Shown: positions 1 through 8,584, counted from the first letter of the stretch. The stretch: DNA of 64,000 bases from Thermus brockianus (GCF_001880325.1 NZ_CP016312.1:1798001-1862000), one strand, 5' to 3'. Numbers and translations are program-made. The notes: generated from the letters alone by a model not told the origin.

Positions 1-565
1 CCGCCACCTCCAGGGCCTTTCCCGGGGGGCTTAGGCGGTTCACAAGGCCCAGGGCCTTGGCCTCTTTCGCCTCCAGGAGGCGCCCCGTGAGGAGGAGGTC
101 CTTGGCCACCTTTTCCCCCACGGCCCGCACGAGGATCACGGAGACCAGGGCGGCCACGAAGCCGATCTTGACCTCGGTGTAGCCGAGCTTGGCCCCCTCC
201 TCCATGACCACGAGGTCGCAGGCGGTGGCCAGCCCGGCCCCGCCCGCCACCGCCGGGCCGTTCACCGCCGCCACCGTGGGCTTGGGGAAGGTGTAGAGGC
301 GGTGGAAGAGGCGCATGAGGGAAAGGGAGTGGCGGTAGTTTTCCTCCGCCCCCATCTCCGTGACCCTTTCCAAAAAGGCCAGGTCCGCCCCAGCGCTAAA
401 GGCCTGGCCCTTTCCCGTGAGGACCACCGCCTTGGCCTCGGGGTCTTCCTCCGCCTCGTCCAGGGCCTTCAGGAGGCCCTCCACCATGGCGGGGGAGAGG
501 GGGTTGCGCCGCTCGGGGTCGTTCAGGTAAAGGCGGTAGACCCGCCCGCGTTCCACCTGGACCAT
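1..565 (-). CDS. enoyl-CoA hydratase/isomerase family protein (3' end outside window)
   Basis: Reading the minus strand from ATG at 565 gives MVQVERGRVYRLYLNDPERR, then NPLSPAMVEGLLKALD, GKGQAFSAGADL and NGPAVAGGAGLATACDL. These are the crotonase-fold elements, including the two oxyanion-hole segments (SAGADL and the GGA region). The frame stays open to base 1, so at least 188 codons are present and the C-terminus is missing. Family members hydrate or isomerise acyl-CoA esters in fatty-acid or amino-acid breakdown; the substrate cannot be told here. A -10-like TACAAT (577-572) lies 6 nt before the ATG with no Shine-Dalgarno, so the mRNA is probably leaderless. It is divergent from infC. Confidence 0.85.
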   Translation of the reverse strand, partial: MVQVERGRVYRLYLNDPERRNPLSPAMVEGLLKALDEAEEDPEAKAVVLTGKGQAFSAGADLAFLERVTEMGAEENYRHSLSLMRLFHRLYTFPKPTVAAVNGPAVAGGAGLATACDLVVMEEGAKLGYTEVKIGFVAALVSVILVRAVGEKVAKDLLLTGRLLEAKEAKALGLVNRLSPPGKALEVA

Positions 566-572
566 GCCCCCA

Positions 573-601
573 TTGTAGTGGGAAAGCCTTCCTGCTAGAC
601 T
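573..601 (+). promoter_or_regulatory. infC operon promoter
   Basis: TTGTAG (573-578) and TAGACT (596-601) are separated by 17 nt, giving a leader of about 50 nt before infC. The -35 box overlaps the -10 box of the divergent hydratase gene. Assigned from consensus match and spacing only. Confidence 0.5.
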
Positions 602-656
602 GCCCTTAGCCCGCACAGGAAGAGGCCGAGGCCCTGCGGGCTAGGAGGTGGTGTAG

Positions 657-1172
657 ATAAAGGAGTACCTGGTAAACGAACGCATCCGCGCCAAACAGGT
701 GAGGGTCATCGGACCCGACGGGCAGCAACTCGGCATCATGGACACGCGGGAGGCCTTGCGCCTTGCGGAGGAGCAGGACCTGGACCTGGTCCTGGTGGGC
801 CCCACCGCCGACCCCCCCGTGGCCCGCATCATGGACTACTCCAAGTGGCGCTACGAGCAGCAGGTGGCGGAGAAGGAGGCCCGGAAGAAGGCCAAGCGCA
901 CCGAGGTCAAGTCCATCAAGTTCCGGGTCAAGATTGACGACCACGACTATCAGACCAAGCTCAACCATATCAAGCGCTTCCTGGAGGAGGGGCACAAGGT
1001 CAAGGTCACCATCATGTTCCGGGGGCGGGAGATGAGCCACCCCGAGCTTGGGGAAAGGCTTTTGAACCGCGTGGCCGAGGACCTCAAGGGCCTTGCCGTG
1101 GTGGAGATGAAGCCCGAGCTTTTGGGCCGGGATATGAACATGCTCCTGGCGCCCGCCAAGGTGTCTGCCTAG
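657..1172 (+). CDS. infC: translation initiation factor IF-3, ATA start
   Basis: IF3 binds the 30S subunit, blocks premature 50S joining and checks the initiator tRNA/start codon. The 171-aa product matches the Thermus IF3 length. It has the N-domain ([14 protein letters not shown], then [16 protein letters not shown]), a Lys-rich linker and the C-domain ([21 protein letters not shown]). The start must be the ATA at 657: TAG stands directly before it in frame, a strong AGGAGGT (643-649) is 7 nt upstream, and the conserved [13 protein letters not shown]-terminus begins there. The next ordinary start (GTG 699) would remove 14 conserved residues. A rare start codon fits the known IF3 autoregulation by start-codon discrimination. 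It heads infC-rpmI-rplT. Confidence 0.95.
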   Translation: MKEYLVNERIRAKQVRVIGPDGQQLGIMDTREALRLAEEQDLDLVLVGPTADPPVARIMDYSKWRYEQQVAEKEARKKAKRTEVKSIKFRVKIDDHDYQTKLNHIKRFLEEGHKVKVTIMFRGREMSHPELGERLLNRVAEDLKGLAVVEMKPELLGRDMNMLLAPAKVSA

Positions 1173-1264
1173 ACGGAAGGCTTTGCCCTTGGTATAGTGG
1201 GAGGGCTTTTGGGGAGCCCTTAAGACCCCCTGGAGGGGCGCTTCCCAAGGGCAGGAGGAAGCGT

Positions 1265-1462
1265 ATGCCAAAGATGAAGACCCATAAGGGCGCCAAGAAG
1301 CGGGTAAAGGTGACCGCTTCGGGCAAGGTGGTGGCCATGAAGACGGGCAAGCGGCACCTCAACTGGCACAAGTCCGGTAAGGAGATCCGGCAGAAGGGGC
1401 GGAAGTTCACCCTGGCCAAGCCCGAGGCGGAGCGGATCAAGCTCCTCCTCCCCTACGCGTAA
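1265..1462 (+). CDS. rpmI: 50S ribosomal protein L35
   Basis: This 65-aa, strongly basic protein begins [20 protein letters not shown] and contains the L35 core [13 protein letters not shown]; length and sequence are typical of the family. It is a structural protein of the large ribosomal subunit. It follows infC by 92 bp, with AGGAGG just upstream, and precedes rplT by 12 bp, the standard IF3-L35-L20 order. A TATAGT at 1193-1198 in the gap could be a weak internal promoter, but it has no good -35. Confidence 0.97.
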   Translation: MPKMKTHKGAKKRVKVTASGKVVAMKTGKRHLNWHKSGKEIRQKGRKFTLAKPEAERIKLLLPYA

Positions 1463-1474
1463 AGGAGGTAGTGG

Positions 1475-1837
1475 ATGCCGCGCGCCAAAACCGGGGTTGT
1501 CCGCCGCAGGAAGCACAAGAAGATCCTGAAGCTCGCCAAGGGTTACTGGGGCCTCCGCTCCAAGAGCGTGCGCAAGGCCCGGGAAACCCTCTTCGCCGCC
1601 GGGAACTATGCCTATGCCCACCGCAAGCGGAAGAAGCGGGATTTCCGCAAGCTCTGGATCGTGCGCATCAACGCCGCTTGCCGCCAACACGGGCTCAACT
1701 ACTCCTCCTTCATCCACGGCTTGAAGAAGGCGGGGGTGGAGCTGGACCGCAAGGTCTTGGCGGATCTGGCGGTGCGGGAGCCCCAGGTCTTTGCCGAGCT
1801 CGTGGAGAAGGCCAAGGCCGCCCGGGCCTCGGCCTAA
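1475..1837 (+). CDS. rplT: 50S ribosomal protein L20
   Basis: The 120-aa basic protein begins [20 protein letters not shown] and has the L20 signature around [21 protein letters not shown]. It binds 23S rRNA early in large-subunit assembly, and in several bacteria it represses its own operon. ATG at 1475 follows AAAGGAGGTAGTG. It is the last gene of infC-rpmI-rplT, and a hairpin lies 13 nt after its stop. I see no obvious rRNA-mimic operator in the leader, but RNA folding was not computed. Confidence 0.97.
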   Translation: MPRAKTGVVRRRKHKKILKLAKGYWGLRSKSVRKARETLFAAGNYAYAHRKRKKRDFRKLWIVRINAACRQHGLNYSSFIHGLKKAGVELDRKVLADLAVREPQVFAELVEKAKAARASA

Positions 1838-1850
1838 AGCGGGCCCCTTT

Positions 1851-1881
1851 GCGCCCTGCGGGAGGCTTCCTGGCAGGGCGC
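1851..1881 (+). terminator. hairpin after rplT, possible terminator or attenuator
   Basis: GCGCCCTGC (1851-1859) pairs perfectly with GCAGGGCGC (1873-1881), and the loop can form a smaller inner stem. Only ATTTCCCT follows, so termination may be weak. The next ATG is 10 nt downstream, so the hairpin may instead modulate read-through into that gene. Confidence 0.4.
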
Positions 1882-1890
1882 CATTTCCCT

Positions 1891-2355
1891 ATGCCGCCTG
1901 AGCTTTACGTGGTCTTGGTGGCCGCCCTGCCCGTGGTGGAGCTAAGGGGGGCGATCCCCTTGGGGGTGGCCTTAGGGCTTCCCCCGTGGGAGGCTTTCCT
2001 CTTAAGCCTTCTCGGCAACCTCTTGGTGGCTCCCGTGGCCCTGGCGCTCCTGCCCTGGGCGGTGGGCCTGGCCACCCGCAACCCCTTTTTCGCCCGGCTG
2101 TGGCGGGCCCTCGAGGCCCGGGTGCGGCTTAGAGGGGAAGAGCAGGTCCAGCGGCTTGGGGCCCTAGGCCTTTTCCTCTTTGTGGCCGTGCCCCTTCCGG
2201 GCACCGGGGCTTGGAGCGGGGCGGTCCTCGCCGTGGTGCTCGGGCTTAGGCGGCGCTACGCCCTCCTGGCCATCTCCTTGGGGGTCTTAGGCGCGGGGCT
2301 TATCGTCCTCCTCCTTACCGGGGGGGCGGTGGCCGGGCTAAACTACCTGCGATGA
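1891..2355 (+). CDS. small multidrug export family (Sm_multidrug_ex-like) membrane protein
   Basis: The 154-aa protein has about four hydrophobic segments. Its N-terminal motif VAALPVVELRGAIPLGVALG is characteristic of the Sm_multidrug_ex family, whose transport role is largely unproven. A second conserved-looking stretch is VPLPGTGAWSGAVLA. ATG at 1891 is chosen because upstream codons in this frame only shadow rplT. Its stop overlaps the next gene as ATGA, suggesting translational coupling with the PlsY/acyl-reductase fusion. Family assignment is fairly sure; substrate unknown. Confidence 0.75.
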   Translation: MPPELYVVLVAALPVVELRGAIPLGVALGLPPWEAFLLSLLGNLLVAPVALALLPWAVGLATRNPFFARLWRALEARVRLRGEEQVQRLGALGLFLFVAVPLPGTGAWSGAVLAVVLGLRRRYALLAISLGVLGAGLIVLLLTGGAVAGLNYLR

Positions 2356-4013
2356 GCGTTTTCCTCTTCCCCTTGGCCTACCTGGTGGGGGCGCTTCCTT
2401 TGGGCCACTGGCTTGCCCGGCGGCGGGGGGTGGACCTGCGCACGGCAAGCCCCTACACCTTAGGCCTAGAGAACGCCTTTAGGCGCCTGGGCGTGGGGCT
2501 TACCCTCCTGGCCTTTGTCCTGGATTTCTTGAAAGGGTATTTGCCCCTTCTTTTGGGGCGTGCCCTCGGGCTTTCCCTGGCGGAGCTTCTCCTTTTGGGG
2601 ATAGCGGCCTACCTGGGCCACCTCTACCCCCTTTTCCTCCGCGACCCTTGGCCGCTTCGGGCCAAGGGGGCCGGGGTCCTCTTGGGCATCGTGGCGGGGC
2701 TTCCCTTGCCCCCCGCCTTGGGGATGGTGCCCGTGGCCTTGGGCCTTACCCTTTACGCCCTCACGGGCTACGCCTCCTTGGGGGCCTTGGGGCTTCCCTT
2801 GGGCCTCCTCTTGGCGGGGTTCCCCGGGGGGTGGGGCGGGGCGGAAAGGCTTCTCGCCTTGGGGCTTTTCCTCCTCGCCCTTTGGCGCTACAAGGAAAAC
2901 TTGGGCCGGATCCTCGAGGGCACCGAACCTAAGCTGGGAAACCCCTTGCCCCTTCCCTCGGAGCGGCAGGTGGTCTGCGCCTTCCTCATCCACCCCCTCA
3001 CCCTGGAGGATTTCTGGCAAAGCCCCCGGTTTCGCTGGCTTAGGCCTTTGGTCCGCCTGGGGCTTCTGCGGCAGGGGTGGATGGAATGGCTGGCGGAGCG
3101 CTTCCGCCCCATGAAGGTGGGGGAGGTGCGCGGGGTCAAGACGGCGGATGGGCGGGAGGTGCTCTGCCACCTGATCTCCGCTCCCCTTCTGCCCCACCAG
3201 ATCAAGGGGAAGCCGGAGCTGGCGGTAAAGCGGGCCATCCAGGGGGCGAGGCTTGCCCGGGAGCTTGGGGCCACGGTGGTGGGTCTTGGGGCCTTTTGGA
3301 GCGTGGTGGGGGAGAAGGGGAAGAAGGTACAGGAAGCGGTGCCGGGGATTGAGGTGACCAACGGGGGCGCCTACACCGCGGGCACGGTAAAGGCGGCCAT
3401 CCCCCAGATCCTCGCCCACTTCGCCCAAAGCGGCAAGGACCTAAAGGCCACCACCGCCGCCGTGGTGGGGGCCAACGGGGTGGTGGCCTTCGGCATTGCC
3501 CGGCAGATCGCCCCCCTGGTGGGCCGGCTTGTCCTGGTGGGGCGGGACCTGGAACGGCTTGGGCGGGCGGCGGAGACCTTGAGGAAGAACCTGGAGCGCA
3601 AAGGGGAAGCCCCGGAGATCCGGGTAAGCACCGAGGTGGCGGCCATCCGGGAGGCGGACCTCGTCTTCACCGCCACCAGCGACCCCAACCCCGTCATCTA
3701 CCCCGAGCACGTGAAGCCCGGGGCCTGGATCTACGACGAGGGGGTGCCCCCGGACGTCCACCCCTCCGTGCGGGAGGTGCCGGGGGTGCGGGTCATCCCC
3801 GGAGGGGTGGTGCGGCTTCCCGGGGAGGCGTGGGCCACCTTGGACCTCCACTTCGGCGCTCCCAACCAGGTGCCCGCCTGCCTGGCGGAAACCATGATCC
3901 TGGCGGCGGAGGAGGCCTTTGACCGCAAGAGTCTCGGGGGGGAGGTTAGGGCGGAGAACATCCAGTTCTTCGTGGAGCGGGCGGAGGCCTTGGGCTTCCG
4001 GGTGGTGGATTAG
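2352..4013 (+). CDS. fusion: degenerate PlsY-like membrane domain + long-chain acyl reductase-like domain
   Basis: This 553-aa protein joins two families. Residues ~1-200 are a multi-helix PlsY (acyl-phosphate:glycerol-3-phosphate acyltransferase) domain. The third PlsY motif survives (KENLGRILEGTEPKLG), but the first (SGNxGATN) reads SPYTLGLEN and the Gly-rich second (GGKGVATSFG in the plsY of this window) reads RAKGAGVLLG. Residues ~205-553 resemble cyanobacterial aldehyde-forming acyl-ACP reductase: VVGLGAFWSVVGE, a Rossmann loop AVVGANGVVAFGIARQI, VLVGRDLERL, and Cys510 in VPACLAETM at the position of the acyl-thioester cysteine of that family. I infer NAD(P)H reduction of an activated fatty acid at the membrane; the acyl donor and product are unknown. 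It overlaps both neighbours. Confidence 0.7.
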   Translation: MSVFLFPLAYLVGALPLGHWLARRRGVDLRTASPYTLGLENAFRRLGVGLTLLAFVLDFLKGYLPLLLGRALGLSLAELLLLGIAAYLGHLYPLFLRDPWPLRAKGAGVLLGIVAGLPLPPALGMVPVALGLTLYALTGYASLGALGLPLGLLLAGFPGGWGGAERLLALGLFLLALWRYKENLGRILEGTEPKLGNPLPLPSERQVVCAFLIHPLTLEDFWQSPRFRWLRPLVRLGLLRQGWMEWLAERFRPMKVGEVRGVKTADGREVLCHLISAPLLPHQIKGKPELAVKRAIQGARLARELGATVVGLGAFWSVVGEKGKKVQEAVPGIEVTNGGAYTAGTVKAAIPQILAHFAQSGKDLKATTAAVVGANGVVAFGIARQIAPLVGRLVLVGRDLERLGRAAETLRKNLERKGEAPEIRVSTEVAAIREADLVFTATSDPNPVIYPEHVKPGAWIYDEGVPPDVHPSVREVPGVRVIPGGVVRLPGEAWATLDLHFGAPNQVPACLAETMILAAEEAFDRKSLGGEVRAENIQFFVERAEALGFRVVD

Positions 4014-4666
4014 TGTGGCTTCTCCTTTCCCCCACGGCCCTCGAGGCCCCCTTCCTGGAAGGGGAGGCCTTCTCTTTCCTCGGGCGCAAGGGGCTTAGGG
4101 GAAGGGGCTTCGTCTACCTGGAAACGGGCATCGGCAAGGTGAATGCCGCCCTAACCCTGGCCCTTTGGGCGGCCACCCACAAGGTGGAAAAGGCCCTCCT
4201 CTTGGGCATCGCCGGGGCCTATCCGGGTAGCGGCCTCCGCCCGGGGGATCTGGTCCTGGTGGGGGAGGAGGTGGAGGCGGACCTGGGCGTAAGGGAGGGC
4301 CTAAAGGCCCTGGGCTTTTCCGCTTGGGAGCAGGAAGGGGAGCGCTTCTATAACCGCTTTCCCCTGGACAAGGGCCTCACCCAGAACCTGGCCCGGCGCC
4401 TGGGCCTTCGGGTCGTCACCGGCCTCACCCGGGACCTGGTTTCGGAAAGCCTCGAGGAAGCCCTGGCCTTGGCCCACCGGTGGAACGCCGCCCTGGAGAA
4501 CATGGAAGGGGCAGCCTTCGCCCGGGCCTGCCTCGCCCTCGGCATCCAAGGGGCGGAGCTTCGGGCCATCTCCAACCCTGCGGGCGTCCGGGACAAGGGG
4601 GCTTGGCGGGTGAAGGAGGCGGTGGCGGCTCTGGAAAAGGCAGTGGCCCGCCTCTTGGAAGGGTAA
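4013..4666 (+). CDS. mqnB: futalosine hydrolase
   Basis: The 217-aa protein has the nucleoside-phosphorylase-like fold of MqnB: GIGKVNAALTLALWA near the N-terminus, LLLGIAGAYPGSGLRPGDLV, the ENMEGAAFARACLALGI motif that binds ribose in this family, and a late Asn (ISNPAGVRD). MqnB removes the base from futalosine in the futalosine route to menaquinone, the only quinone of Thermus. The GTG start shares one base with the preceding TAG, so it is probably translated with the acyl-reductase fusion upstream. A strong hairpin follows its stop. Confidence 0.85.
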   Translation: MWLLLSPTALEAPFLEGEAFSFLGRKGLRGRGFVYLETGIGKVNAALTLALWAATHKVEKALLLGIAGAYPGSGLRPGDLVLVGEEVEADLGVREGLKALGFSAWEQEGERFYNRFPLDKGLTQNLARRLGLRVVTGLTRDLVSESLEEALALAHRWNAALENMEGAAFARACLALGIQGAELRAISNPAGVRDKGAWRVKEAVAALEKAVARLLEG

Positions 4667-4667
4667 A

Positions 4668-4685
4668 GGGGGCCTTCCGGCCCCC
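4668..4685. terminator. bidirectional terminator between mqnB and sodA
   Basis: GGGGGCC and GGCCCCC form a perfect 7-bp stem with loop TTCC in the 36-bp gap between convergent genes. There is no U-run, but GC-rich stems without long U-tracts are usual in this window. Confidence 0.65.
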
Positions 4686-4702
4686 TGGAAGCGCAACCTC
4701 CC

Positions 4703-5317
4703 TTAGGCCTTCTTGTAGAAAGCCTCCGCCACGTCCCAGTTGAGCACGTTCCAGATGGCCTGGAGGTAATCCGCCCGGCGGTTTTGGTACTTCAGGTAGT
4801 AGGCGTGCTCCCAGACGTCAATGCCCACGATGGGGGTGAAGCCCTCCATCACGGGGTTGTCCTGGTTGGGGGTGGAGAGGACGTGGAGCTTGCCGAAGGG
4901 GTCCTTGACAAGCCAGGCCCAGCCCGAGCCGAAGCGGCCCATGGCCGCCTGGGTGAGCTTTTCCTTTAGCGCCTGGAAGCCCCCCAGTTGCTCGTCAATG
5001 GCCTTCTTGAGCTCCCCCACGGGCTCCTTGGCCCCACCCGGGGTCAGGAGTTGCCAGAAAAGGCTATGGTTCAGGTGCCCGCCCCCGTTGTTGCGCACCG
5101 CCATTTGGATGTCCTGGGGCAGGGCGGCCAGGTGGCGGAGGAGCACCTCCAGCTCCACGCCGTGGAGGTAGGGGTACTTCTCCAGGGCGGCGTTGAGGTT
5201 GTTCACGTAGGCCCCGTGGTGCTTCTGGTGGTGGATCTCCATGGTCTGGGCGTCAATGTGGGGCTCTAGGGCCGCATAGGGGTAACCGAGCTCGGGTAGC
5301 TTAAACGGATACGGCAT
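4703..5317 (-). CDS. sodA: superoxide dismutase, Mn/Fe type (Mn predicted)
   Basis: The 204-aa protein converts superoxide to hydrogen peroxide and oxygen in the cytoplasm. The metal ligands are visible as His29, His84, Asp167 and His171 (the last two in [13 protein letters not shown]). Gly-Gly-His (NNGGGHLNH) and DVWEHAYY are typical of Mn enzymes. Length and N-terminus [20 protein letters not shown] match the Thermus enzyme. ATG at 5317 has GGAGGTGA upstream and its own -10 TATAGT (5342-5337). It lies after a fumC terminator, so it is probably a single-gene transcript. Confidence 0.96.
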   Translation of the reverse strand: MPYPFKLPELGYPYAALEPHIDAQTMEIHHQKHHGAYVNNLNAALEKYPYLHGVELEVLLRHLAALPQDIQMAVRNNGGGHLNHSLFWQLLTPGGAKEPVGELKKAIDEQLGGFQALKEKLTQAAMGRFGSGWAWLVKDPFGKLHVLSTPNQDNPVMEGFTPIVGIDVWEHAYYLKYQNRRADYLQAIWNVLNWDVAEAFYKKA

Positions 5318-5336
5318 ACTTCACCTCCCAAGCTCC

Positions 5337-5370
5337 ACTATAAAGCGCCCACCCCCCTCAGGGGGTGGGC
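5337..5370 (-). terminator. fumC terminator with the sodA -10 box just downstream
   Basis: GCCCACCCCC (5347-5356) and GGGGGTGGGC (5361-5370) form a perfect 10-bp stem with a 4-nt loop. On the minus strand it is followed by GCTTTATAGTGG, which supplies a short T-rich tail and contains the sodA -10 TATAGT (5342-5337). Terminator and next promoter are therefore interlocked in 34 bp. Confidence 0.75.
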
Positions 5371-5386
5371 CTTCTCACAAAGCGTC

Positions 5387-6784
5387 CTAGCCCTCGTGGG
5401 GCTTGGCCAGCTTTAGGGGCACCACGATGCGGTCAAATTCCTCTTCCGTGAGATAGCCCAGCTCCAAGGCCGCCTGTTTTAGGGACTTTTTCTCCTTGAT
5501 GGCCTTTTTCACGATTTCCGCCGCCTTGTCGTACCCGATGGCCTTGTTCAGGGCGGTGGCCAGCATGGGGTTCTTCTGCAGGTGCTCCTCAATCCGCTCC
5601 AGGTTGGGCTCAATCCCCTTGGCCAGGTGCTCGTTGAAGGACTCCATGGCGTCTGCCAGGAGATTGATGGACTCGAGGGCCGCATCCACCATCACCGGCT
5701 TGTAGACGTTGAGCTGGAAGTTCCCCTGGCTTCCGGCAAAGGCCACGGCGTGGTCGTTGCCATAGACCCGCACCACCACCATGGTGAGGGCCTCCACCTG
5801 GGTAGGGTTCACCTTGCCGGGCATGATGGAGGAGCCGGGCTCATTGGCCGGGATGAAGATCTCCCCGATTCCCCCGTAAGGCCCCGAGGCCAGCCAGCGG
5901 ATATCGTTCCCGATCTTCATGAGGGCCCCGGCCAGGGTGCGCAAAGCCCCCATTGCGTGGACCAGCTCGTCGTGGGCGGCCAAAGCGGCGAAGCGGTTCT
6001 GGGCCACCCGGAAGGGAAGGGCCGTCTCCTCCGCCAGGTACCGGGCCACCAGTTCGCCGAAGCGGGGGTGGGCGTTGAGGCCCGTGCCCACGGCGGTGCC
6101 CCCGATGGCGAGGTTGTAGAGGCCCTTTTCCGCCTCCTTCACCATCCCCAGGGTGTTCCTTAGCTGGGCGGCCCAGCTGCCGATTTCCTGCCCCAGGGTG
6201 ATGGGCACGGCGTCCATGAGGTGGGTGCGCCCGATTTTGACGATGCTGTCAAAGGCCTTGGCCTTCTCCTCAAAGGTGGCGATGAGGGCTTCCGCCGCCG
6301 GGTAAAGCCGTTGGTGGAGGGCCAGGGCCGTGGCCACGTACATGGCGGTGGGGAAGGTGTCGTTGGAGCTCTGGCCCCGGTTCACGTGGTCGTTGGGGTG
6401 GACGTACTTGCTCCCCAGGGGCTTGCCCAGAATCTCCGAGGCCCGGTTGGCGATGACCTCGTTCACGTTCATGTTGGTCTGGGTGCCCGAACCCGTCTGG
6501 AAGACCACCAGGGGGAAGTGCTCGTCCAGCTTGCCCTGGACCACCTCCTCCGCCGCCTGGATGATGGCCTTGGCGATCTCCTCGGGGAGTTCGCCCAGCT
6601 CCAAGTTGGCTCTGGCGGCGGCCTTTTTTAGCATCCCGTAGGCCCTTATGACCTCTAGGGGCATGCGGAAGCGCCAGGCCCCAATCTTAAAGTGCTCCAG
6701 GGAACGCTGGGTCTGGGCTCCCCAGTACTTGTCCGCCGGCACCTTCACCTCGCCCATGGTGTCCCGCTCAATCCGGTATTCCAT
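5387..6784 (-). CDS. fumC: class II fumarate hydratase
   Basis: The 465-aa enzyme interconverts fumarate and L-malate in the TCA cycle. It carries the aspartase/fumarase signature [30 protein letters not shown], and [16 protein letters not shown] with the catalytic His. Length is typical of heat-stable class II fumarases, which lack Fe-S clusters. ATG at 6784 follows GGAGGGTGG. It lies 22 bp after terC on the same strand, so the two are probably co-transcribed, and it ends at a strong terminator. Confidence 0.96.
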   Translation of the reverse strand: MEYRIERDTMGEVKVPADKYWGAQTQRSLEHFKIGAWRFRMPLEVIRAYGMLKKAAARANLELGELPEEIAKAIIQAAEEVVQGKLDEHFPLVVFQTGSGTQTNMNVNEVIANRASEILGKPLGSKYVHPNDHVNRGQSSNDTFPTAMYVATALALHQRLYPAAEALIATFEEKAKAFDSIVKIGRTHLMDAVPITLGQEIGSWAAQLRNTLGMVKEAEKGLYNLAIGGTAVGTGLNAHPRFGELVARYLAEETALPFRVAQNRFAALAAHDELVHAMGALRTLAGALMKIGNDIRWLASGPYGGIGEIFIPANEPGSSIMPGKVNPTQVEALTMVVVRVYGNDHAVAFAGSQGNFQLNVYKPVMVDAALESINLLADAMESFNEHLAKGIEPNLERIEEHLQKNPMLATALNKAIGYDKAAEIVKKAIKEKKSLKQAALELGYLTEEEFDRIVVPLKLAKPHEG

Positions 6785-6806
6785 AGGACCACCCTCCGGC
6801 CCGATT

Positions 6807-7550
6807 TTACCCTTCCTCTTCGTAGGGCTGGTGGAGCTTCACGGGCTTGCCCCTTAGCCCCGCCCTGAGGTTTAGCCACTCCACGAAGACGGCGAAGCCC
6901 ATGGCGAAGTAGATGTAGCCCTTGGGGATGTGGACCCCGCTCCCTTCCGCCACCAGGGTGAAGCCGATGAGGAGGAGGAAGCTTAGGGCGAGCATCTTCA
7001 CCGTGGGGTGTTCGTTCACGAAGGCGTAGATCCCCTTGGAGGCCAGGAGCATGATGGCTACGGAAATGAGGATGGCCGCCACCATCACGGGCACATAGCG
7101 GGTGAGGCCCACGGCGGTGATCACGGAGTCAATGGAAAAGACGATGTCCAATAGGAGGACCTGGGCGATGACGCTGGCGAAGCTCGGGGCCACCCGCTTC
7201 ACGGCATGCCCCGGTTCCCCTTCCAGCTTCTCGTGGATTTCCTTCACAGACTTGTAGATGAGGAAAAGCCCTCCGGCGATGAGGACCAGGTCCTTCCCCG
7301 TGACCTCGTGGCCCATAAGGGCGAAGAGGGGTTTCTTAAGCGCCATGATCCAGGCGATGGAGAGGAGGAAGAGGATGCGGGTTACCGCCGCCAGGCTTAG
7401 GCCCAGGACCCGGGCCCGGTCCTGCTCCTCCTTGGGAAGCTTGGAAGCCAGGATGCTGATGAAGATCACGTTGTCCACGCCCAGGACCACCTCCAGCACC
7501 GTGAGGGTGACGAGGGCGATCCAGACCTCGGGGTTAGCGAGCCACTCCAT
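6807..7550 (-). CDS. TerC family integral membrane protein
   Basis: The 247-aa protein has seven or so hydrophobic helices and the acidic TerC motifs: [16 protein letters not shown] and [17 protein letters not shown]. TerC-family proteins are linked to tellurite resistance and, in some bacteria, to Mn2+ efflux or metalation of exported proteins. ATG at 7550 is preferred over TTG at 7556: a -10 TATAGT lies 8 nt before it with no Shine-Dalgarno (leaderless). It sits upstream of fumC and near Mn-SOD, so a manganese-related role is possible, but that is inference. Confidence 0.85.
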   Translation of the reverse strand: MEWLANPEVWIALVTLTVLEVVLGVDNVIFISILASKLPKEEQDRARVLGLSLAAVTRILFLLSIAWIMALKKPLFALMGHEVTGKDLVLIAGGLFLIYKSVKEIHEKLEGEPGHAVKRVAPSFASVIAQVLLLDIVFSIDSVITAVGLTRYVPVMVAAILISVAIMLLASKGIYAFVNEHPTVKMLALSFLLLIGFTLVAEGSGVHIPKGYIYFAMGFAVFVEWLNLRAGLRGKPVKLHQPYEEEG

Positions 7551-7582
7551 GGGCAAGAACTATACCCCATAAACTGGGGAGC
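7551..7582. promoter_or_regulatory. divergent promoter region terC / YpdA
   Basis: The 32 bp between the starts contain TATAGT (minus strand, 8 nt before terC) and TAAACT (7570-7575, plus strand, 7 nt before the YpdA ATG), plus the short inverted repeat CCCCATAAACTGGGG. Both mRNAs appear nearly leaderless. The repeat may be an operator or chance. Confidence 0.4.
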
Positions 7583-8548
7583 ATGGTGGACGTGTTGGTG
7601 GTGGGGGCTGGACCCGTGGGGCTTGCCGCTGCCATAGAGGCCAAGCGCCTTGGGCTTTCCCACCTGGTTTTGGAAAGGGGCACGGTGGCGGAGACCATCT
7701 ACCGCTTTCCCCGGGACCTGGTCTTCTTCTCCGAGAGCAAGAACATAGAAATCGGCGGACACCCTCTGGTGTCCCACGGCCCCAAGCCCACCCGCAAGGA
7801 GGCCCTCCTCTACTACCAGCGCGTGGCGGAGCGGGAGGCCCTGGGTGTCCTCACCTATACCGAGGTCTTGCGCATCCAGGGCCAGGAGGGGGCCTTCCAG
7901 GTTTTCGCCCGGGAGGGGCGGGGGGAGAGGACCTTTCTCGCCCGCTACGTGGTCCTGGCCACGGGCTACTACGGCAACCCCAACCGCCTTGGGGTGCCCG
8001 GGGAGGACCTGCCCCATGTCCTTTACCGTTACGAGGAAGGGGCGGCCTTTTTCGGCCGCAAGGTGGCGGTGGTGGGGGGGAGCAACTCGGCGGTGGAGGC
8101 GGCCCTGGAGCTTTACCGGGCTGGGGCGAGGGTGACCCTGGTCCACCGGGGGAGGTGGGTGCGCCCCAGCGTCAAGTACTGGCTTCTTCCCGACTTTGAA
8201 AACCGGGTAAAGGAGGGGAGCATAGCGGCCCTTATGGAGGCGGAGGTGGAGGCCATAACCCCTGAGGGCCTTTGGCTTAGGCGCCCCGCGGGGCGGGCGT
8301 TTTTGGAGGCGGACTTCGTGCTGGTCCTCATCGGCTACCGGGCCGAGGACCGCCTTCTCCGGGAAGCCGGGGTGGCTTACGAAGGGGAAACGCCTCGCCT
8401 AAGCCCTGAGTTTGAAACCTCCATCCCGGGCCTTTTCGCCGTGGGTTCCTGCGCCTATGGCCCTGAAACCCGTTCGGTTTTCATAGAAAACGGCCGGGAA
8501 CACGCCAAAGTGGCCCTTGCCGCCATCGCCAGGCGGCTTGCCCCTTGA
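7583..8548 (+). CDS. ypdA: YpdA-type flavoprotein, putative bacillithiol disulfide reductase
   Basis: The 321-aa FAD/NAD(P)H oxidoreductase has an N-terminal FAD-binding motif VVGAGPVGLAAAIEA, an internal NAD(P)H motif VAVVGGSNSAVEAALEL, and a C-terminal FAD contact around GLFAVGSCAYG. There is no thioredoxin-reductase CxxC pair, and the layout matches YpdA, which reduces oxidised bacillithiol. The window also holds bshB1, a bacillithiol synthesis gene, which supports the call. No Shine-Dalgarno is seen and a -10-like TAAACT is 7 nt before the ATG. The -35 of the ilv promoter overlaps its stop region. Confidence 0.75.
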   Translation: MVDVLVVGAGPVGLAAAIEAKRLGLSHLVLERGTVAETIYRFPRDLVFFSESKNIEIGGHPLVSHGPKPTRKEALLYYQRVAEREALGVLTYTEVLRIQGQEGAFQVFAREGRGERTFLARYVVLATGYYGNPNRLGVPGEDLPHVLYRYEEGAAFFGRKVAVVGGSNSAVEAALELYRAGARVTLVHRGRWVRPSVKYWLLPDFENRVKEGSIAALMEAEVEAITPEGLWLRRPAGRAFLEADFVLVLIGYRAEDRLLREAGVAYEGETPRLSPEFETSIPGLFAVGSCAYGPETRSVFIENGREHAKVALAAIARRLAP

Positions 8549-8574
8549 CACCCCCTTGGGGGGCAGGCTATCCT
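8545..8574 (+). promoter_or_regulatory. ilv operon promoter
   Basis: TTGACA (8545-8550, perfect consensus) and TATCCT (8569-8574) are separated by 18 nt. The predicted transcription start, near 8581, lies only about 4 nt before the leader-peptide ATG. The -35 overlaps the stop codon of the upstream flavoprotein gene. Confidence 0.75.
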
Positions 8575-8584
8575 TAGCGGCAAG

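Noticed and set aside
1193-1198. TATAGT between infC and rpmI as an independent rpmI promoter
   Set aside because: No acceptable -35 at 16-19 nt; it is kept only as a remark in the rpmI entry.
4668-4685. Short GC palindrome after mqnB as a protein-binding operator
   Set aside because: It sits between convergent gene ends, where a two-way terminator is the simpler explanation.
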